From Epiperipatus broadwayi (lineage: Eukaryota; Onychophora; Udeonychophora; Euonychophora; Peripatidae): a DNA stretch of 64,000 nucleotides. The notes beneath the pieces were generated by a model that was not told where the DNA came from, ran no database searches, and saw only the letters and a program-made list of their open reading frames with translations. Made by a program: the position numbers and the translations under genes. The stretch is taken from assembly GCA_028023455.1 (NCBI GenBank), contig JAQFVV010000001.1, positions 25,163,401 through 25,227,400 of the forward strand, given 5' to 3'. Of this stretch, positions 12,330 through 25,534 are shown in pieces; position 1 is the stretch's first letter; every line of letters begins with the position of its first letter.

Positions 12330-13220
12330 AATCTTGTTAACAAACTCTTGTTTTTCATGCTCCAAAAGTACTTTAAACCTAGAGCTGTCTAGGTAAAAAC
12401 CTGATCTTGATATATATTTTTTCAATTTCCAATGAGTTTGATAACTAATTAATAATTTTGTGTTACATTTTTATTCATAATTTTAATATAAAATCAAGTT
12501 AACCAATGATAATTTAGAAATCAATATGGTGACAAAATCATCACATAATCAGAAAAGCCTGCAGCCAATATTACCAGTTCAAAATTTCAATGTTCAGTCA
12601 AACATAATTTTATTTTTAATTTTAATGTAGTAATTTCTGTTTTTTGTTTGAAAAAAAAAAAAAAAAAAAGAAAATTCAGTTTCAAGTTCCCAGGAAGCAG
12701 TTCACTTGCTCACAAACAAATTAACAAGCTGTGCTTTTTAATATTTAAAAAGTATTCCAAATCTTAAGCTAACAGAAGAAAAAAAACTACCACCATATAC
12801 TTTTTCAATTTCCAATCAGTTGATAATTTATAATTTTGTATTACATTTTTATTTACATTTTCAATTAAAATCTAGTTACTCAACAATAATTTTTAAAAAC
12901 GCCATCACATGACCAATTACTGTAATACCAGTGCAATGTTTCAAAGTCCAAAGGTCAGTCTAGCATATGTTAGTAATTAAAATTCGATCTCAAGTTCCCC
13001 AGTAATCAGTTCAAGCAAATTAACAAGCTCTGTTTTTTTATGCTTATATAAGTATTCAAAACCTTAGGATATAATAAGTTAAAAAAAACTAGCATTATAT
13101 ACTTTATAATTTATTTCCTATTTTGTGTTATATTTTTCATTCGCATTTTCAATTTAAATCAAGTTACTAACGATAATTTCAAAAAACATAACATTTCCAA
13201 TGTCAAGCCTAATCACCTAA
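12330..13220 (+). repeat. Three imperfect tandem units of about 300-380 bp upstream of a LINE-like ORF
   Basis: The order 'ttaacaa.ct.tg.ttttt', 'tttttcaatttccaat.ag', 'gataa...attttgt.ttacattttt', 'aatcaagtta.c.aa..ataatttt', a CATCACAT block and a 'caatgttc.' or 'caatgttt' block repeats three times. The 'ttaaca' anchors are near 12338, 12720 and 13020. An A18 run at about 12652-12669 separates units 1 and 2. Tandem monomers in front of an ORF recall the 5' UTR monomers of some LINEs. That function is inference. Confidence 0.5.
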
Positions 13221-13830
13221 CCAGCTTACATCATGTCTCCCTATGTCTGAACCCTCTATCTCTGAAACGCATACTTCATCAGCTTCATCTCTAACACAGT
13301 CAGACCCAGATCCAGAGACTGATCATCCTACCACAAATTCTAACTCATCAAATACAAACAATTCTAACCCAGCTGTATCATCACCCTTCTCTGGAGATCT
13401 GGACCTCTACTCATGAATTTCATATTAAAATGTCATCAAAAGTCTTATTCAGTCTCCATCTCTAATACAGTTAGATCCAGAGTTTGACCAACCTATCTAA
13501 TTTAACAATTGCAACCAATTCTAGCATAGCTGTATCTCCATCTGCTTTGAAATACTCATCTATTCAAATGCACCAGAAAATAGTCATAGCATAGTTAACA
13601 AAACAACTTCACCAATTATGAAAACAAATCCCTCCATGCCTCTTATCCATACCAACATATCCTCAATGAAACAAAGAGAAAACCTGATCATCCAAAGAAA
13701 TTATGTAGAATCAAAATTAACTGACATTGATTTAATATGTGTCTGCAGACCTCACAAACAATTGCCACACTCCATGAAAATCACTAGTTTCTCACATATG
13801 TTACCCAGGCAACTCAATAGCATATAAAAC
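13218..13830 (+). pseudogene. Decayed LINE ORF: Ser/Pro/Asn-rich region and start of an endonuclease-like segment
   Basis: One frame is open from about 13218 to 13416 and is rich in Ser, Thr, Asn, Asp and Pro. Stops interrupt it, and a related piece resumes ('SPSLIQLDPEFDQP'). The final open frame (13618-13827) carries 'KQRENLIIQRNYVESKL' then 'TDIDLICVC', which resembles the start of an APE-type endonuclease ('..K..DIICLQET'). The next residues, where the catalytic Glu-Thr should be, are broken. The piece is in the same orientation as the RT fragment at 15.4-16.9 kb and may come from the same family. Confidence in the family assignment is low to moderate. Confidence 0.4.
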
Positions 13831-13849
13831 TAAACCTAGTTTGCATGAG

Positions 13850-14480
13850 TAAATACAGCAATCCAGAGCATGTAAAATTCAAATAATCTTGTGTAAATCA
13901 ATAAATCAAGTTTACATATGTAAACCTACAGCTACAGATTGCCAATGTAACCACAGTAATGCAAGCTATATAAAACTTTTGTAACTAATCCATTGCTTGT
14001 AAAAATTTCCTCTAGTCCTGAATAAATTAATAAATCAATTTGTAGCCACAACTGCAGATTGTTCATGTAACCAAAGCAAACCAAGCTATGTAAAACCCTT
14101 GTAACTAATTCACAACAAGTAAAAATTCTTGTAATTTTATGTAAATCAATAAATCAATTTTTACATACATAAATCTACATCTATGAATTGCTTATGTAAC
14201 CACAGCAATCCAAGCTATGTAAAACCCTTGTTATTAATCCACAGCATGTAAAAATTACTGTAATCTTATGTAAATCAACTTTTATATATATGCATCTACA
14301 ACTACTACCCATGTATACTACAGCAATCCAAGCTATGTAAAATGCTTGTAGTTAACTAATCCACAACATGGAGAAATTGATGTGTAAATGAATAAAGCAA
14401 ATTTTATATATGTAAGCCTACAACTGTAGATTGCCCATATAAACATAGCAATACAAGTTATGTAAAACCCTTGTAACTTT
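13850..14480 (+). repeat. Minisatellite, five units of about 118-129 bp
   Basis: The anchor 'caagctatgtaaaaccctt' or a close variant recurs near 13961, 14081, 14210, 14328 and 14453. Each unit then has 'gtaactaatccac', 'catgtaaaaatt', 'atgtaaatcaataaatcaa', 'acctacaactac', 'gattgcccatgtaac' and 'cacagcaat'. An extra first unit is partial. The array ends just before a LINE-type 3' end, so it may be the 3' UTR of that LINE copy. Confidence 0.85.
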
Positions 14481-14548
14481 CTAAGATAAATAAAGCTTAT
14501 CATGGAAACATCATCATCATCATCATAATAATAATAATAATAATAATA
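14470..14548 (+). mobile_element. LINE 3' end with ATC/ATA tail
   Basis: The sequence 'tgtaactttctaag', 'ataaataaag', 'tggaaac' followed by (ATC)n then (ATA)n parallels the 3' end of the downstream LINE at 17102-17140 ('tgtaactttttagac', 'caataaag', 'tgaaac', (ATA)n). Two matching ends, each with a polyadenylation-like AATAAA and a triplet tail, support a shared non-LTR family with microsatellite tails. Confidence 0.6.
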
Positions 14549-15153
14549 TTTAAAACAGCATTATGCTGTTGCACATGCGCTTTGAAGATTTTAACTATAA
14601 ATGAATGAATACTAACACTCAACCACATGATAAAGTCTTAATAATATCTTTGGTTCTTCTTATTTTGCAATTTGGATCTGTTTTATGAAATTCTCATTCG
14701 AAAAGAGACACAAATAAAATACAGTTGACTTTCAAAAAAATTTCTAGGTTTTGTCAACAGAACAAGTGATTGTCAAATGTCTCTTGTAGCAAGGAGGAAA
14801 GCAAGGGATATGAAGTTTTTATACAAAGTCATTACTGAAAAAAATATTTTTTAATATGATCTCAAAATTGCATTTGAATTATTGGTAATATGAAATTCAT
14901 GCCCATACTTATTTCTTAATTGAAACTTGTAGAAGTGATACTTTAAAATTTTCCCCCTTGTTTCATTTCAACTCAATATTAATGATTTTTCAAAGATTAT
15001 TAAATATATATATATATATATATAATGTATAATTCATGATTTTTTTTTTATTATTCCTTTAAAACATATGATATATATCTTTTTTATGCACAATTTGTAA
15101 TTGGCTTTTGGCTGTAGATATATACATTAAATAAAAATTGAATTGAATTATTA
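14549..15153. other. AT-rich spacer between two LINE copies
   Basis: Contains a (TA)n run at about 15003-15024 and no gene. The short distance between the LINE tail and the next microsatellite suggests repeated insertion into the same simple-sequence area. Confidence 0.4.
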
Positions 15154-15380
<227 letters not shown>

Positions 15381-16893
15381 GATGTGCTGAAAAACAACAA
15401 CACCATCTCAATCCCTACTATATATAATAGCCAATCTGCTACTCAGCTGTGAAATTCACATCACATCGAATGGGAAAAAATCACCAGCCTTCAGATTGAG
15501 TCGATCCATTCCACAAGGATCTCCTCTCAGTGCTTAGCTTTTTACAATATATATATATATAAATCCTCTATTAATAGAGATACAGAAAAAAATAAAAGGC
15601 ATTCAAATCCCAAACACCGCTTTAAATAAATCATGCATAGCCTATATAGATGATATAACCATTTTCCTCTCCTCTAAAAAGAACCTCCCCATATTACAAG
15701 AGATAATCAAGAATTATACCTCAAATTTTAATTTAAAAATTAACACAAATAAAACTGCTGCATGGACAATATAATAGGCAATCACTGTACAAAGATGTTT
15801 AATGGTAAACCATTTGCTTTCCTTGATTTCCCATTCTACCTTGGCACCAATGGAATGAGGAAAAAATTCAAAATAATTAAAAAAAGATGCTGAAAAAATC
15901 ACAGCCTCACTTGAAAAGTCATATCTGTCAGTATACATGAAGGTAGCACTATTTAATCAACTTATAATTACAAAAATTACCTACTACACACTTATAATCA
16001 AATTTGCAAAAACATTCATATCTAAAATCTCATCAATATGTAACAAACTAATATGGAAGAGAAAGACTGTGGCAATCTCTTTAAAAAATCTGAGCAGACC
16101 ACCACATAGCAATGGACTTGGACTCCATACAATCAATGTTTTTTACACACAGAAATCAGTAAATCTAATAACAGCAACCATAAAAAGATTTCCAGACCTG
16201 GAGTGTGTAATCAGTATAATACCCACAGACAGACCACCCCCTTCATATGGATATCTATCCACACTGATTGAAGAACTCAAGCCAATATACAACAAAATAT
16301 CACTCAATAATGACAACAAGTATACATACTGGGACATTTATAATATACTATATCCTAACCAGACACCTAATCTACAACCATCAGTTCTTGGAATAGACAA
16401 CAGGCAACTACTGCAACAATTCAGAAAATGGTCATTAGAACCAAAATTATTTGATTTTCTACTTAAGCTTAATCTCAATGCTCTACCCACAACCCATTTC
16501 CTTAGATTTCGTAGATTCTATACAAATATAGACCCCATGTGCGGGCTATGTCATAGAGAAGAAGAGACACAAGATCATTTTCTTCATTCCTGCAGTGCCC
16601 TAGAAACAATACGTCGCACAATGTTTACCACATACAGAAAGGCTATCATTTCAATTGATGAAATAATAAATACGTTTAAAAAAGGCAACAACCCTGCTAT
16701 TCATGCAGCAACATACAGCCTTTATGCCTACTGGTGCACCAGATGCACTTTTGCACTTGCCAATAACCCTCGATGCCACCCAGCAACATATTCAATAAAA
16801 CTAGAACTGTTAAGAAAAAGAGACAGCATCCTAGCTCAACCAGATATATTTGCAGCCACATGGTCACACTTGAAACAAAGATCCAGTCTATGA
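15381..16893 (+). pseudogene. LINE reverse transcriptase (C-terminal part) and zinc-motif tail
   Basis: The upstream part (15381-15936) contains RT motif 'SIPQGSPLSA' (near 15510) and the catalytic 'AYIDDITIF' (near 15640), then 'NFNLKINTNKTAAW'. It is interrupted by stops near 15535, 15770-15775 and 15857. From 15937 a 318-residue frame is intact. It begins with a thumb-like segment ('LFNQLIITKITYY'), continues with 'NLSRPPHSNGLGLHTINVF' (family 'P...GGLGL'), and ends with a C-x2-C-x8-H-x4-C motif in 'CGLCHREEETQDHFLHSC' (residues about 205-222), then a Lys/Arg-rich tail. Such zinc-like motifs follow the RT of many LINEs. The break pattern shows a dead copy with a well-preserved 3' half. I see no restriction-like endonuclease triad that would prove the R4 clade. 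Confidence 0.8.
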
Positions 16894-17139
16894 AATATAA
16901 AGGCCAATAAGATAGATGATGACATTTTGAACATCAGCATTTTTTCCAACTTTAAAAAAAATGCAAGCATAAACTAAACTAAATAGAAGACCAAATTTAA
17001 AAACAAGAAGGAAAAAAAAAAAAAGTATGCCGAAAAGATAAAGACTTATATACTGAAAGTTGTAATTTGTTTTTCATTTGTAAAAAATCAATATATGACT
17101 CTGTAACTTTTTAGACTCAATAAAGTTTTGCTTTGAAAC
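15381..17139 (+). mobile_element. 5'-truncated non-LTR retrotransposon (LINE)
   Basis: The element begins inside the RT domain right after an ATA tract, runs through a C-terminal region and a roughly 250 bp 3' UTR with AATAAA near 17119, and ends in an (ATA)n tail. Truncation at the 5' end with an intact 3' end is typical of target-primed reverse transcription. ATA tracts on both sides fit insertion into, or priming from, a TAA microsatellite. Some families of the R4/Dong lineage are known to do this. The C-terminal zinc motif is also compatible with L1/Tx1-like families, so the clade is open. Confidence 0.8.
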
Positions 17140-17492
<353 letters not shown>

Positions 17493-20400
17493 CAATTAGC
17501 TTTATTGCTTAGGAGTTCATAAGATGTTCAAATGCTAAAAGTTCAGAACAAATTGCTTCAAAGATCTTAAGTCCCAGAGTCTGACATTCTATCACTGCAC
17601 TAAATTATAAAAGACAAGAATTATCCTAAAACTAAGTTTCTCGAGAGATAGTTATATTATCATATCTTGTATAATGCATGATGCAAAATTAGATAATAGT
17701 GAAGAAACAAATATTTACTATTATTGTCACATTAGAGTGGCATTCTTTAGATAGATATATTTTGACAAATAATTTGTATGAACAAAAAATGCTGAGTGCA
17801 AAAGAAATTTGAATTTCATTTCTTAAGCATTTAAAATTAAGGAATTTTTTTAATGAATTACTAAATGTTTATTATGTAGTTTGGAATATTTACTATTATG
17901 AAAGCTTTTTTAGATTTTAATTTTCATTAGATAAATTGTTCACATTATAAAACTACCCATTGCATGAAAAAACACAAACAAATTATAGAAATGAAAACAG
18001 TGTTGTGATTCATCTTATTTCAAAAATATATCTTTAGATAAAGGTATTTCATAAAAGCTTGCATATAATTTTTAAAATACTGAATTTGAGTCCATTTTTC
18101 ATTTTTTCTATCTATTATTAGTGAAGAAAATAATATTTGTGATTACTTAAAAAATAATCTTAAATTAAATTTAAGTTAATCACAGGAAATTTGTCCGTCT
18201 TAGCTATTACTGTCCCACTCATAAAAAAATACACTATTAATTATTATTTCTGAAATTTAGTTTAAATATTAGCTAATAACTGAATAAATTCCTTTTGTCA
18301 TATTAAATATAATTATAGAAGAATTTATTGTGCTTTAAATAATTTATTTTCATTTTGCAGTTTTGTTTATTAATTTTCAATGAAGTTAATAATAACAGAT
18401 TTAGTAGACATGGGATTCACACAAATACTTATTCTATTTAGAATTTAGTTATTATTGAGATAGTTTGATAGTAATTAATAAAATAAATGTAGAAATACAT
18501 ATGGTACTTTAAAGGTTAATTACAAGTAAAACATTATATGTATAGTTTGACGATTATATCTATGACTGTCATATTAAAAAAGACATTCATACAATATGAA
18601 TATGATAATACACAGAAATTTCTATAACTATTCTCCTATATCTATAAGTTTATAAATGTATATTTAAAAAAATCTTAAAAGCGCACTTTGGAAGTGCATA
18701 ATGATTTACTGAAATTGACATTCGAATACATGCACATTATTTATAATTATTAAAACATTATTATTATATTATACACATGTATACTCACATATTATCTGAT
18801 AGTCTATACAGCCATTACAGTGCAAAATATAAATTTGCGTAAGTCAATTTTTATTGATGAAAATATTTATAAAAATTTGGACTTTTATATTTTTGAGTCA
18901 AAGGTCGAATTAATGGGGGCAAACAAACATAATGAAGTAATGGGTTAAAAACAAACTCGTTAACTCAAATATGTAAATACAGTACGTGATTGTTTACTAT
19001 TTAAATTAATAACAATATATTATTTATTTAGAACATATATGAAACTTCTTTTTAGGGTGTGTTGAATGTAAGCCTTTTAGAATATTAAAAACTAAGTTTT
19101 AAATCTCTCAATTTATTTGTAGCAGTGGAATATAATAATCTATTCTAAAAATAAAATAATTTCTCTCTTGTCTGAGTAGGTTGTTAAGAAACATCTTTAT
19201 GCAATGTTTACAGTTAATGATTGATATTATGTTATTAGTAGCAAGAGAATCATTAAGCAGATGGCATTAAAAGTTCAAAACATATTTCCTTAGTGGAAAA
19301 ATAAATTTAAAAAAATTAATGAAATAAAACAAAATTAATTACATCGATTAAAGAAAAAAACCTATTAAATATTACTATTATGCTTTTCTTACATTCTGGG
19401 TTATTGTAAAAAATTGAATCAATTTATTCTCCTCGCGGATATTAGAAAAGACTGTTAATTGATATTTTTACTTCATACTCACAAAGAACAAAGCAATACT
19501 CACTTTAGAAAGATTTATTCCACATAGAGACATTTTTTATGTGCTGACTTTCATAATGCTTGACCTCCCCCCCCCCCCAAAAAAAAAGAGTTCTCTCCTA
19601 AAATAATTTATTTATAAAATGTGCTTAATTATACTTGAAATTAATTAAAATATTAAAAACTTATTTGACGTTTATTTAATAAATTAATTATTATTTTAAT
19701 AAAAACGGCATTGAATACATCTGTTTTTTTTTCTTCAATAAATTGTTTAGTATTTTTCGATTGTCTTCTTTTCTTCACATTTTATTTTTCACCTGTAATT
19801 AATACTAATAAGTTTTTTTGATATTATTTTTATTAAAATACTAATACAAAGTTATTAAATAAGTAAAATAAATTTCTGGTATTTTAATTAATTTCAAGTA
19901 TACCAAAACTTTCACAAATGAACAGCTTTTAGAACAATTTCACAATAACTATGCTGAAGTACAAATATTAAAAAATAAATATAATTGAATGATTTATTGC
20001 TGAGGAGTTGAACTTCGAGCATTACAAATGTCAGAACTGGAGATGTGATTCTTGGACTTTCAGTTCTAGAATCTGCCACTTTACACTGCCCTAAACTAGA
20101 TAAGGCAACCCAAGTGCTGTAGGTCGTTAAAAAAATGTCATCAAAGGATTATCTGATATGATCAAGATAATAAACAAATCAGAATAATTATAACAAAATC
20201 GAAATGTTGGCCATTATTTATTTATTTTTTCATCTTTCAGAATTTAATCTTAATGACTTTGTTTCCTCATTTAAGGAACAGTCTATCACACATATATAGT
20301 GTTCAAATACTTTATTTTAATAAAATACAGAAACAAATAATTTTTAGTTCTCAGTTATAATATCAGAGATTTGCTAAAAATAAAATATCAGTTATATAGC

Positions 20401-21055
20401 TTCAGAGAAGGTTTATTTTGGAATAAGTTAGCTTATTACTGATTGGACTTTCATCAGGAAGAATTAAGTTCAGATGACCAAACTACCAGATGAAAAAGAA
20501 CCAAAAAAAAAAAAAAAACCAATAAAAAACTTTACTTAACAAAATGATAAATCATGAACACAGTTTGATTTATGATATAAATTGCACTCAAATTTCGATA
20601 TTGGATAGAAAACACTTTGAGTGGCACAAACAATCTTGATGTAAAAACGATCTTTTGTATATGCTAATTATTAATTCTCTCTCATTCTCTATATATAAAA
20701 AATTATGTAACATTACAATACTAACCAAAAACCAAAATGTTACTAAAAATTTTCCACGACCATGATTTCATCTATTAATAAATAAAACTTTTCAACTTAA
20801 ATGTAACAGGATAATAAATAATATATATTCAAAAGAAAATTATCTTAGTTTGTTTTGTATATATCTGTTCTATTACCTGTTGAATTTTACTTGAAAGATC
20901 TATTTGTTAATAGAAGAAACCATAGTCCTGGAAAAATTTTAATAAAATGTTATTGTTTGGCTAGTATTGTAATGCTATATGGTTTTTTTAAAATTTTGTT
21001 TGTAATTATAGCAGTAGGCAGTATTTAATATTTCATTATTTAATATATATAAAAC
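17493..21055. other. 3.5 kb of AT-rich DNA, no gene recognised
   Basis: There is a run of twelve C at 19567-19578 followed by nine A, and A17 near 20502. No open frame, domain or RNA gene was found. A slightly GC-richer patch lies at about 20000-20130. Confidence 0.5.
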
Positions 21056-21197
21056 ATTGTGGCAGGAAACTAGTCTCTTCACACATACTTTATAAAATTG
21101 ACATGCAAAATCTATGTTTTTAAAACATTTATTGATGGGGAGGGGAGTGGATGTTAATTCTGTAGTGGATGTGTGAGGACTAGTTTCCTGCCACAAT
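21056..21197. mobile_element. 142-bp MITE with 20-bp perfect terminal inverted repeats
   Basis: The left end is ATTGTGGCAGGAAACTAGTC at 21056-21075. Its exact complement stands at 21178-21197. Imperfect pairing continues inward ('tcacacat' on both sides) for about 10 more bases. The core is unrelated AT/G-rich sequence and encodes nothing. No clear target duplication is visible. It lies 25 bp left of the large LTR element. The superfamily is unknown. Confidence 0.75.
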
Positions 21198-21222
21198 ATT
21201 ATGTGTGAGTATATATATATAT

Positions 21223-24200
21223 TGTAACCGATGGAATTTGACGAATGCTTGTGATGGTTAGAATGATCAATCTGATCTGATAAAAAAAATCTAAAATCTA
21301 ATTTAATTTAATCTAGTCTAGCTCAATCGGGTTGCCATTATGTAATAAATTATCACAAAGCACAAATAATCTCTCTTAAAGTCAAATTTGTTTAAGCTAT
21401 ATGTGAAACGAAAGAATAATAAGATTATCTGCTCCAGACATCAACAAATCTATCACAATTACAAAGTAAACTGCACTGAGCAATGAACTCGCATATCATT
21501 GCCCTAAACAATAATATATGATTAGGCTAACTACTTGCGCAGCAATCTAATGAAAAACAAATCCAATTAATAACTAAAGCAGATTCCAATATATTTTATT
21601 AACCTATTATTATTGTAGTAATTTAAATCTACTTCATTATTTAATGAGGCTGCATTTTATCCTAACGGATAAGCTTCTAAATACCTATAATTGTATTTTA
21701 CAAAACATTTTAAACATAGACACTATTTTGAAAGGTTGAAACAAAATAATAGTTGACTCAAACATATACCTAGTTTAATAAAATGCTGAACAGAAAATAT
21801 AAACATTTGTAAATCTTTCTACTTTAATATTTAATTAATAATTTTCTATTGAAATCAACTAGTTTTTATATCATTTTATAAGACACTTTGAAAACCTATG
21901 CACTCCTTTAAATATTTAAACAAATTAATCTGCTTCTAGGTTAATAAGAAGCTATAAAATAATATATAAATAATTTATACATATCTCCCAATAAAGTGAT
22001 ACATAATTATTGCTTCGTTTATGTGTTAAAATAGAATACTCCACAAAACTTATTAGCTAATTTCTGACTTTATAATGTCCAATCATATTATATAAAAGAT
22101 ATGTTAAGTTTCCATTGGATGTCCATCGACCTATAATAATAAATATTATCTATTTAAACCTTCGAATAAATGAATATGAAATTGGTTGGCAATAATTAAA
22201 ATATATGATTATAATTTAGATTCATCCCAATTTAAAGATAATATTCAATTAAACTATTCAATGAAGTTTGTACTCTTTATTTTAGAGAAGTTTAAAAAAA
22301 TATCTAAGATGAGTTATTCTGAACCTATGATAAAGTACGATCTATTTATGTATATATCTTTTTTTTATGATGGAATCAGACAAACATAGAAATGATTGAC
22401 TTTGTAATATTAACTAAGATAAATTATAATATATAATATTTGAATGCCAATATAAATATAAAATTCATATGGGAATAAAATGCTAATATGCAAAACATAC
22501 TATATCTTATATTCTAGTACACTTACCAAGCTGAGTTTGAACCTTGTCATTTAAATAGCTAAGCATCTTATGAAATCCAAATAATAATAAAAAAATTAAC
22601 GGAGTCTTGTCTTTTGAATCACTCAATTTATTTGATTATATAAAAGAAAATTGATAAGATGAATAACAAAATACATAGGTAACTAATTTATATTTCATAT
22701 CGAGTGAATAAAAAAAATGATAAAATTACTGTGTGTATCTCTAAAGTATGTTGCAAAAACAATAACGACATGTATAAAAAAATGAATGAATGAATGGAGA
22801 GACTTTTGGATATCTTACTGAAAAATTTATATATAACAGATACCAAAGATATGAAATAGGATAAGACCGAAGCCTATTTGTTTATCAAAATAATAACTGA
22901 TAAATGAATATGAAATAATACGATATATTTGAATCTCTTGTCTGTTCGATGTTTTAAACTAAATTTTATACCTGCAACCATCAAATCATATATTAAAAAA
23001 AAAAAAAAACATCGGATTGTATTAATATATACTTAGACAAGAGTTCAAATACTTAATAAAGGACTCTCTCCGATCATTTTATTTCCTAAACTCTATTACT
23101 CCTAAAGATAATTTAAATAAAATACAAATCATCCTTTTTAAATATATGTAAAAAAAAAAAAAAATATGCGCACATTTTTATGTATAAAAAAAATCATACC
23201 CCATATAAGAGTCTGTCCATTTTCACTATTTATTTGTCCATTGCAATTTACTTATCCTCAGTTTCTATGACACAAAGAGAAATTTATTTCTCAGAAAAGG
23301 TAAGTCGAACTTTATAATGCTTCACTAACAGTTCTTTTCCTTTCCAAAGAGGAGAGTGTGATTTAATTAGCCCTTTTATGATCCAAATTAATCCAGTTGA
23401 TCCTGAGTGTTTCTTAGTTGTGACATGATATTTATCCAAATCCAACGGTAGCTATACGCCAAACTTTAAACCAGAAATATCTTTGTTTTTAAAACTAAAA
23501 TAGCTGATTTTTATATAAAGCATTTTTTAAATATAGGTTTCCTTTTTTTTTACCTTCTGTTGTTGTTTCCTTTGGAAATCCTTCATGACTGCCATTCAAA
23601 TGATTGAATGGGCAGATAATTTAAGTTTATTCTTTTATGTTTTATGGTTTATCAGTTAAAAAAAAATATTGAAGAACTTTTATTTGTAAAAACCTAGAAA
23701 ATACTCCATTTGTGGCAATCACAAAAAGATGATAGCATACTCTTATAGTCTTTTGTGGCTATTTATGTGTTCTCTTTCTGATGTTCTGGTGTCATAACAA
23801 TCATTGGAAAATACTCGAATAATGCTCAAGCCAAACAAATTTTTTACAGCAGTTTTCACAGTTTGTAATGTAAGTTTGGAGAAAAAGATACATGTAAATG
23901 AAATCCAAATTCGATTAGATTTTTCCTATTATTTGTAAACCAAAATACAAAATTGATATTACAACCTTTATTCACTTTATAAACACAAATAATTTACACA
24001 TATATATATTTTTAATAATAATATTTTTTTAAATTAATTTATAAACAAATATACATGACGTAAAAACATTGAACTATATGTAATAATGTTACTATGGTGA
24101 CTGCATTAACGTAAATGAAATATGTAAAATAATATCGATCCTATTTAAGTAAACTTTTATATCATACTAAATTGTTTTCAAAATTTATTTATTTACCTAT

Positions 24201-24427
24201 ATGTTTTTCCTGAGTTTGATTATAGCGAATTTAGTATTTTACGGCAAGAATCAACAGGAAACAATTCTATTTAAAAGCTTTAGGTTGCCATGGTGATCAA
24301 TTTAAATCTATATTTCCAAGATCTTCCATTATCTATCTATCAAGCAAAAAAAAAAAAACCAAATAAGATCAACAAACTTCTTTATTTTTTTTTATAAATA
24401 CTTTGATCATTAATCTGAATATTCACA
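21223..24427 (-). repeat. Element X 3' LTR (left copy)
   Basis: It matches 35455-38636 along its whole length with scattered substitutions and a few indels. Examples are about 17 extra bases here near 21415, about 22 bases missing here near 21820, and about 16 extra bases here near 22105. In a sampled 204-base stretch (22186-22389 against 36408-36611) I count three differences. The repeat ends sharply at 24427, where the polypurine tract begins. The small plus-strand frame at 22186-22389 opens only with TTG and is not credible as a gene. Confidence 0.92.
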
Positions 24428-24430
24428 ATA

Positions 24431-24439
24431 CCTCCCATC
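24431..24439 (-). other. Polypurine tract of element X
   Basis: On the minus strand GATGGGAGG lies three bases before the TGTGAATATTC start of the 3' LTR. Its position and purine content are those of the plus-strand primer site of LTR retroelements. Confidence 0.7.
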
Positions 24440-25534
24440 TACATAGAAAAAAAAATAAAGGACTTTTTTCCCTGTCTCCTAAATCATTAAATATTTTAAC
24501 TTCAATATAAAGAAACATCTATTCTTTCTATCTGTCTTGATTTACATATTATTTAATATGTCAGCCAAAAATTTCAAATATCTTATTTTCATCCAAGCAA
24601 TATGGAGTTCATTTATTCCTTTCATCCTTTCTTTTTAGTATACCTACATGTGTTTTTCTTTTTATATCTACCATTTATGCAGTATAATCACATCTAAACA
24701 TCACATGATCACTATCTCATACTAGCACAATAATTGTTATTAAACAATTCAAAACAAAACAACACTCTCCATATAGTAGTGCCATCTTGTGCTACTATAT
24801 GGAGAGTGTTGTTTTGTTTTGAATTGTTTAATATAATCACATCTCTAGGTTTTGTTTTTTTTTCCAACAAAAATTTATATTGGATTTCACAATTAAATTT
24901 TTACATCTTTACATTTTTCTCTGCAACTTTCTTGACAACAATGCTCTAAAGTTAGAGTCAAACAAGAAAATCATTTAGTATTTGTTTCATGCAAGCCAAA
25001 TATATTACAGAACAAAATTCATTTATAAGCTAAATATTATTAGTTACTCTCTAATAACCATATATTTTTATTGCATTGTTAAAAAAAAATATTCATATAT
25101 TTTATTTTCTTAAAACTTAACAATAGCTTTTTTTAGGCATATCTGTAGTTCATTTCAGTGACACTACTATTGGCCTAAACTTTAAACATTCAATATTGTC
25201 ATAAAATGAGAATATAACTTTAATTAAGGAATATCTTATATTTATTCAAGTCCTGCCTTGGACATTGAAAATACTAGCTTTAGAGTTACTTTTCTTATAA
25301 CATAAACTAAACAAATGAAAATTAACTTCTACAATGATCTGGAGATTCAAAACAACAGAGATATCCCATTTTTAAATCACTTCTAATACCAAAATAAACT
25401 GATTAAATGTCAACCAAATCTAATTTTAATTTCTGGAGGATCTGGCAACTGCCTTGTGAACTAAGTTGTGCCCATCATGGATGCTAATCAGGGACCTTCA
25501 TGTTTGAATAGCTTTTATTTCATGCAGATTAGGG
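24440..25534 (-). other. Element X 3' untranslated internal region (distal part)
   Basis: Lies between the polypurine tract and the nested Y element. It contains the perfect hairpin at 24738-24833. No protein domain was recognised on either strand. Confidence 0.45.
24738..24833. repeat. Perfect 42-bp inverted repeat with 12-nt loop
   Basis: The arms 24738-24779 and 24792-24833 are exactly complementary at all 42 positions, for example 'aacactctccatatagtag' against 'ctactatatggagagtgtt'. Such a perfect stem in DNA of this age is either a recent palindromic MITE or a structure under constraint. If transcribed from either strand it would fold as a long hairpin. Confidence 0.95.

Noticed and set aside
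12052-12425. Five overlapping open frames with poly-Tyr, poly-Thr or poly-Ser
   Set aside because: Artefacts of the compound TAA/TAG microsatellite.
22186-22389. 67-codon frame present in both X LTRs (also 36408-36611)
   Set aside because: It opens only with TTG, is antisense to the element, and its similarity is explained by LTR identity rather than selection on protein.
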